DNA of 64,000 nucleotides, taken from contig OX637337.1 in assembly GCA_951799405.1 (NCBI GenBank), positions 434,001-498,000 of the forward strand, in the 5' to 3' direction. Of this stretch, positions 63,756 through 64,000 are shown one piece after another. The position numbers and the translations under genes are program-made. The DNA is from Agapetus fuscipes (Eukaryota > Arthropoda > Insecta > Trichoptera > Glossosomatidae). The notes under the pieces are model-generated. The model did not search any database. It was not told the DNA's origin and was given only the letters and a program-made list of their open reading frames with translations. Within the stretch, counting starts at the first letter, position 1, and each line of letters opens with the position of its first letter.

Positions 63756-63960
63756 TTACAATGCAGCACCTGTATGAGGATTTGCTTCTGCGGTCTCCTT
63801 GTAGAAGTTGGTAGTGACGTAGTTCTGGTACAAGTTTCGCATTCTGAGTCTGAAGAACTCAGCGACGTCAAAGGAATCGTAGCCGAAAAACCTGCGACAA
63901 TGGTTCAACAAAAGCACGAAGTCCCTGTTTCGAGCCGCAGTATCCAAGGACAAAATGGTA
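63756..63960 (-). CDS. Candidate terminal exon at window edge
   Basis: A minus-strand frame is open from about 63970 to TAA at 63756-63758. It encodes a segment with DFVLLLNHCRRFFGYDSFD, VAEFFRLRMRNLYQNYVTT and NFYKETAEANP at the C-terminus. Codon choice (TTC, GAC, GTC, CTC) is unlike the AT-rich surroundings, which argues for real coding sequence. An in-frame TGA lies upstream at about 63970. The only nearby acceptor-like AG is in GAAACAG before GGACTTC, so the frame could begin there. I do not recognise the protein, and a transposon-derived fragment is possible. Confidence 0.3.
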
Positions 63961-64000
63961 ATGATGATCGCCGATCATCGATAGAAGTGGCACCAAAAAA

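Overview
The window looks like non-coding nuclear DNA from an arthropod, most likely an insect. It is AT-rich and has no long host reading frame. Its only long intact coding sequence is a Tc1/mariner transposase of a type common in insects. The rest is dense repeat sequence: LINE 3' ends, tRNA-derived SINEs, MITEs and minisatellites, separated by apparently unique AT-rich DNA with short GC-rich islands. Species cannot be told from the sequence. No operon, prokaryotic gene, rRNA, true tRNA or CRISPR array was seen.

Positions 1-20 kb hold scattered copies of three families. The first is an RTE-like LINE, mostly its ~260-bp 3' UTR ending in TTAGA repeats. The other two are tRNA-derived SINEs, called here SINE-A (initiator-like head with AGCTCAG, tail ending in GTAGCTTAGTTGCG) and SINE-B (head with GTAGTCCAGTGG, body ending near GACCAAGCTCG). 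Also present are a 25-bp minisatellite, a 22-bp minisatellite, a 255-bp MITE, a foldback element and repeats carrying a CTGANGA...GAAAC hairpin motif. Positions 20-31 kb hold a hAT-type MITE with 8-bp target duplications, a 50-bp minisatellite, and the best LINE coding remnant (25952-26725, minus strand). Positions 31.5-34.4 kb are a tandem array of nine ~263-bp units that are plainly amplified LINE 3' UTR.

Positions 39.3-40.6 kb are the best candidates for host gene sequence. A possible internal or alternative first exon (39371-39536) and a stronger first-exon candidate (GC-rich leader, ATG at 40505, twelve hydrophobic codons, strong GTAAGT donor at 40541) both lie on the plus strand. The putative intron then holds a deleted hAT element (40768-42986, 8-bp duplication) split inside its dimerisation domain by an intact mariner-like element (41336-42641, TA duplication).

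Positions 43-64 kb carry more MITEs, two copies of a SINE-B/SINE-A composite, a head-to-head palindromic insertion with a 13-bp target duplication, a several-layer nest (LINE UTR, piggyBac-like element, second LINE UTR, SINE-B), and CR1-like and RTE-like LINE relics. A short open frame on the minus strand at the right edge may be a terminal host exon.

The most informative structures are the nested insertions, which give relative ages, the satellite born from a LINE 3' UTR, and the composite SINE. All family names rest on reading motifs by eye. No database search was possible.
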